From the NCBI GenBank assembly GCA_031255695.1, contig JAIRSA010000114.1:1-6100 (forward strand): 6,100 nucleotides of DNA, written 5' to 3'. Each line of letters starts with the position of its first letter. Position 1 is the stretch's first letter. The notes under the pieces were generated by a model. The model had not been told where the DNA came from, searched no databases, and saw only the letters and a program-made list of their open reading frames with translations. The position numbers were made by a program, and so were the translations under genes. The DNA is from Eubacteriales Family XIII. Incertae Sedis bacterium (GTDB lineage Bacteria; Bacillota; Clostridia; Peptostreptococcales; Anaerovoracaceae). Shown here piece after piece: positions 3,575 to 6,100 of this stretch.

Positions 3575-5209
3575 TCAATCCCGTTGGATCGTGTATATGT
3601 TGCGCCACCCCTCGCAGCCGCGATAGAAATCGTTGAATGCCGGATCCACATTGCCCTCCATCGAAGGCGCCGCGGCCGCGCCGTATGTCTTGTAGAACAG
3701 GCAGTAGTAGGGGAGTTCTTCGGCCAGCAGCGTATGGATCTGCGAGAATGTGTATTCCCGCTCCTCGCGCGTGTGCGTTGACACGAACCTGTCGAGCAGC
3801 GAGTCGAGCCAGCTGTTGGAGTAGCCTGTCAGGCTGCCATATCCCGAATGCAGCATGAAACGGAGATCATAGGCCTCATTGAAGCTCCCCGCGCCCATGT
3901 ACATGTCGTAGCTGCCCTCCGCAAGCGCCTCGGCAAAGGCCTCCTGCTCGGCGAGGATCAGCTCGCAGGCGAGCCCCAGCCTGTCAAGCGATGTCTGTAT
4001 GAGCCTTGCGGCCTCCACGCGGGTCTGGTCGCCCGCATTGACCAGGAAACGCAGCCTGGCGCTGAACCAGCCGCCGCTGTCCCCGTAGCCCGTGTCGTAG
4101 TAGTCCAGATAGCCGTCATGGTCATTGTCATAGAAGCCCGCTTCCTTCAGCTCTGCCTCAGCCTTCGAAGCGTCCGCCGGATACAGGTCCTCCTGCCCCC
4201 CCACGCCCAGGAAGCCAGGGAAATATATAGTGTCGCACAGCACCCCGCTGTTGAAGAAGCACGTCTCAAGCAGCTCCCTGTTGTCGATCGCGTAGGCCAC
4301 CGCCTTCCTCGCGCCCTTGCGCCCCATAGGGCCGCTGGCGAAATTGAAGCCGATCCATACCGCCTCGTTGGAAACGAAGGACTCGACCTTCACGCCTGGG
4401 TTCCTGTATATGGTCTCCCTGTCGCCCTGCCTTGAGACAGCGTAGGATACCGCGTTGATGCCCAGCATGTTGAGCGCGTCCTCGCGAGACGGCATGATCT
4501 GGAATATCAGCCGGTTCCCTGGAGGGGCGCCGTAATAGTAGGGGTTGCCGCCGAGGGTGATATGTGAATACGCGTCAAACTCCGCGACAGCGTATGCGCC
4601 TGTCCCCACCGGTATGAACTCGTCGTCAATGCTGTGCAGCTCATTGGCATTCCTATAAAGGTGCTCCGGCAATATAGGGAATGTAAAGAGTTCCAGCCCC
4701 GTCCTGTCCGTCGTTTTGAAGCTGACAGTCACGGCAAGGGGATCGTCCCTGCTGACGGCCGCCCCCGCGATATTCTCCACATTGCCCGTGAACACATGGT
4801 CATAGAGGTAAGTGGTGTAGCATTGGATGCTGAACGCCACGTCGTGCCCGTCGAACGGCTCGCCGTCCTGCCAGAGCAGCCCCCTCTTCAGCTGGAACAC
4901 CACTGACATGCCGTCGTCGGCATAGCCCCACCAGTCCACAAGCGACGGGACAGTGGCAAGGCTCTTGTCGAGCTCGAACAGGCTGTCGTAGACGAGCTTG
5001 TTTATTAGATACGCATCCTCATCCTTTGAAATCAAAGGGTTGAGCGTCCTGAACTTTTCCATCGGGAGCCGTATGTCAGCCGACGCGACGGCGTCCACCT
5101 TCGCCTCGCTGTCCCCTCCGCCCAATATGGCGCCGACCCCGCCCCTGCATCCCGCAAGGGACATGACACAAAGCGCTGACACCAATATCAGCGCGGCAAA
5201 CCTCTTCAC
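3575..5209 (-). CDS. Extracellular solute-binding lipoprotein, family 5 (peptide/oligopeptide type)
   Basis: The 544-aa protein has a lipoprotein signal peptide: MKRF, a hydrophobic stretch, then the lipobox LAGC with the lipidated cysteine at residue 21. The mature part has family 5 (SBP_bac_5) features: WQDGEPFDGHDVAFSI (113-128, compare the usual W.DG.P..A.DV.FS), GTGAYAVAEFD (202-212), a GGNPYYYG segment (220-227), IGFNF (286-290), RKAVAYAIDN (301-310) and a C-terminal lobe to 544. It should sit on the outer face of the membrane and deliver peptides or similar ligands to an ABC importer. No permease or ATPase genes follow, so it is an orphan in this window. DNDHDGYLD (361-369) resembles an EF-hand-like calcium loop. 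The start is GTG, directly adjacent to the coaE TAG, with GAGAGG inside the end of coaE 6 nt before it. Translational coupling to coaE is therefore likely. The ligand cannot be deduced. Confidence 0.9.
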   Translation of the reverse strand: MKRFAALILVSALCVMSLAGCRGGVGAILGGGDSEAKVDAVASADIRLPMEKFRTLNPLISKDEDAYLINKLVYDSLFELDKSLATVPSLVDWWGYADDGMSVVFQLKRGLLWQDGEPFDGHDVAFSIQCYTTYLYDHVFTGNVENIAGAAVSRDDPLAVTVSFKTTDRTGLELFTFPILPEHLYRNANELHSIDDEFIPVGTGAYAVAEFDAYSHITLGGNPYYYGAPPGNRLIFQIMPSREDALNMLGINAVSYAVSRQGDRETIYRNPGVKVESFVSNEAVWIGFNFASGPMGRKGARKAVAYAIDNRELLETCFFNSGVLCDTIYFPGFLGVGGQEDLYPADASKAEAELKEAGFYDNDHDGYLDYYDTGYGDSGGWFSARLRFLVNAGDQTRVEAARLIQTSLDRLGLACELILAEQEAFAEALAEGSYDMYMGAGSFNEAYDLRFMLHSGYGSLTGYSNSWLDSLLDRFVSTHTREEREYTFSQIHTLLAEELPYYCLFYKTYGAAAAPSMEGNVDPAFNDFYRGCEGWRNIYTIQRD

Positions 5210-5800
5210 CTAAAGCCTCTCTCTCAATATATCGTCCAATTTCCTGTAAAGCTCGCCCAGCCCCCCGGAATTGTCAATAACAACGTCGGCCAGCGCGCGT
5301 TTCTCGCCAGAGGGCATCTGCGCGGCCATCCTGCTCCTTATATGCGCCTCGCTGAGATTGTCGCGCTTCTTCACGCGCTCCAGGCGTATCCCCTCGTCCG
5401 CGTCGACAAGCCAGACCTCGTCGGCCATGCCGGCCATCCCGGCTTCGAACAGCAGCGGCGCGGCCAGGAACAGGGCCTTCGCCCCTGCGTCCCTGTGCCC
5501 TGCGGCCAACTCGCCCATCCTGCGGATTATCCTTGCATGCATTATGCTGTTCAGGGCCGCGCGGGCGCCCTCCGTGGCGAAGGCGATCTCCGCGAGCCGC
5601 GCCCTGTCGAGCCCGCCGCCCTCCAGCAGTATGCCGCTGCCGAAATGGGCCACAAGCTCCGCTAGCCCTTCCGAACCCGGCGCCACGATCTCGCGCGCCA
5701 CCTCGTCCGCGTCGATCAGTATATATCCCTTTTCAGCCAGGTAGTCGGAAACGGCTGTCTTGCCGCTGCCGATACCCCCAGTAAGCCCTATCACTTTCAT
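5210..5800 (-). CDS. coaE: Dephospho-CoA kinase
   Basis: CoaE phosphorylates the 3'-hydroxyl of dephospho-CoA with ATP, the last step of coenzyme A synthesis, in the cytoplasm. The 196-aa protein begins MKVIGLTGGIGSGKT, with the P-loop GGIGSGKT at 8-15. It then has IDADEVARE (the DAD substrate region, near 28-36), APLLFEAGM in the middle, a KKRDNLSEAHIRSRM lid-type segment, and a C-terminal EKRALADVVIDNSG, all in the family order and at normal length. I start at 5800 because this matches the family N-terminus. ATGs at 5812 and 5902 are in frame, but the extra N-terminal residues are low-complexity sequence from the repeat spacer. No strong ribosome site precedes 5800. It follows polA, a linkage common in Firmicutes, and its stop touches the lipoprotein start. 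Confidence 0.96.
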   Translation of the reverse strand: MKVIGLTGGIGSGKTAVSDYLAEKGYILIDADEVAREIVAPGSEGLAELVAHFGSGILLEGGGLDRARLAEIAFATEGARAALNSIMHARIIRRMGELAAGHRDAGAKALFLAAPLLFEAGMAGMADEVWLVDADEGIRLERVKKRDNLSEAHIRSRMAAQMPSGEKRALADVVIDNSGGLGELYRKLDDILRERL

Positions 5801-5822
5801 ATTTGCCGCCATTGCGGCCGCC

Positions 5823-5967
5823 CGGCCGCCACAAAACCCTATGCTAAAACATTGCCCCGCGGCCGCCGCGGAATCCGGTGCTGATGCAGTCCCCAACCGC
5901 AACAGTATTCGGTGTGGGGGCGCACCGGCCGCCGCAAAATCCGGTGCTGATGCAGTCCCCGGCCGCC
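5823..5967. repeat. GC-rich minisatellite-like array in the polA-coaE spacer
   Basis: Two 35-bp units (5860-5894 and 5926-5960) differ at only two bases and are 66 bp apart. Each is CGGCCGCCGC, two variable bases, then a conserved stretch including CCGGTGCTGATGCAGTCCCC. A degenerate unit starts at 5823 (CGGCCGCC-acaaaa-cc..tgct). The stretch 5895-5925 looks like a more decayed unit, which would make the period about 33-37 bp. A trailing GGCCGCC lies at 5961-5967. The array fills almost all of the gap between polA and coaE and keeps a frame open in front of coaE. Confidence 0.8.
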
Positions 5968-5972
5968 GCCCG

Positions 5973-6100
5973 CTATTTCAGCGCGTACCAGCTGCCGCCC
6001 ACGTTCAGTTCCACCGTCAATGGCACATCCAGCCTGAAGGCGCTCTCCATATTGCCCTTCAGCAGCGCCTTGACGGCTTCCAGCTCCTCGGCGGCCGCCT
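5973..6100 (-). CDS. polA: DNA polymerase I, C-terminal end (partial)
   Basis: The last 41 codons and the TAG stop (5975-5973) of a gene that continues beyond the right edge. The translated end contains EELEAVKALLKGNMESAF and then LDVPLTVELNVGGSWYALK. This is the standard end of bacterial family A DNA polymerases (E..VK.LL...M..A..L.VPL.V....G..WY..K). It is the tail of the polymerase domain; the catalytic motifs lie outside the window. PolA fills gaps in excision repair and removes RNA primers during replication. Its position just before coaE on the same strand supports the call. Confidence 0.93.
   Translation of the reverse strand, partial: AAAEELEAVKALLKGNMESAFRLDVPLTVELNVGGSWYALK

Overview
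The window looks like chromosomal DNA from a GC-rich member of the Clostridia/Firmicutes. I infer this from the gene set (polA end, coaE, family 5 solute-binding lipoprotein, secreted pectate-lyase-like protein), strong AGGAGG-type ribosome sites, and Gram-positive style promoters and intrinsic terminators. A finer taxonomic placement is not supportable from sequence alone. All protein genes I accept are on the minus strand, so the layout is described from right to left.

Right end (6100 to 3575): the last 41 codons of DNA polymerase I (polA); an unusual GC-rich minisatellite-like spacer of about 150 bp; coaE (dephospho-CoA kinase); and a 544-residue substrate-binding lipoprotein whose GTG start directly abuts the coaE stop. 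These three probably form one operon, with the lipoprotein translationally coupled to coaE.

Middle (3574 to 1184): an intergenic region of about 670 bp holding a strong extended -10 promoter (3184-3213), a structured leader and an intrinsic terminator (3089-3120). The terminator lies between that promoter and the next gene, so it looks like an attenuator or a short independent RNA. The gene behind it (1184-2902) encodes a secreted beta-helix protein of the pectate-lyase-like adhesive type, with a signal peptide but no visible wall anchor.

Left end (1183 to 1): a gene-poor, repeat-rich patch. Two exact 84-bp copies of a GC-rich repeat carrying a perfect terminator hairpin (1-84 and 992-1075) bracket 907 bp. 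Inside are a 40-bp exact tandem repeat with a REP-like inverted partner (84-209), several short palindromes, and an AT-rich transcription unit on the minus strand. That unit has a consensus promoter (724-752), a structured leader, a strong Shine-Dalgarno inside a hairpin that also holds the AUG, a 44-codon gene for a basic single-pass membrane peptide (407-541), and a UUCG-loop terminator (338-365). It is organised like a type I toxin or regulatory small-protein locus, but I do not recognise the peptide family.

The items most worth a second look are the 44-residue membrane peptide unit, the attenuator-like leader of the secreted protein, and the GC-rich repeat family in several intergenic regions.
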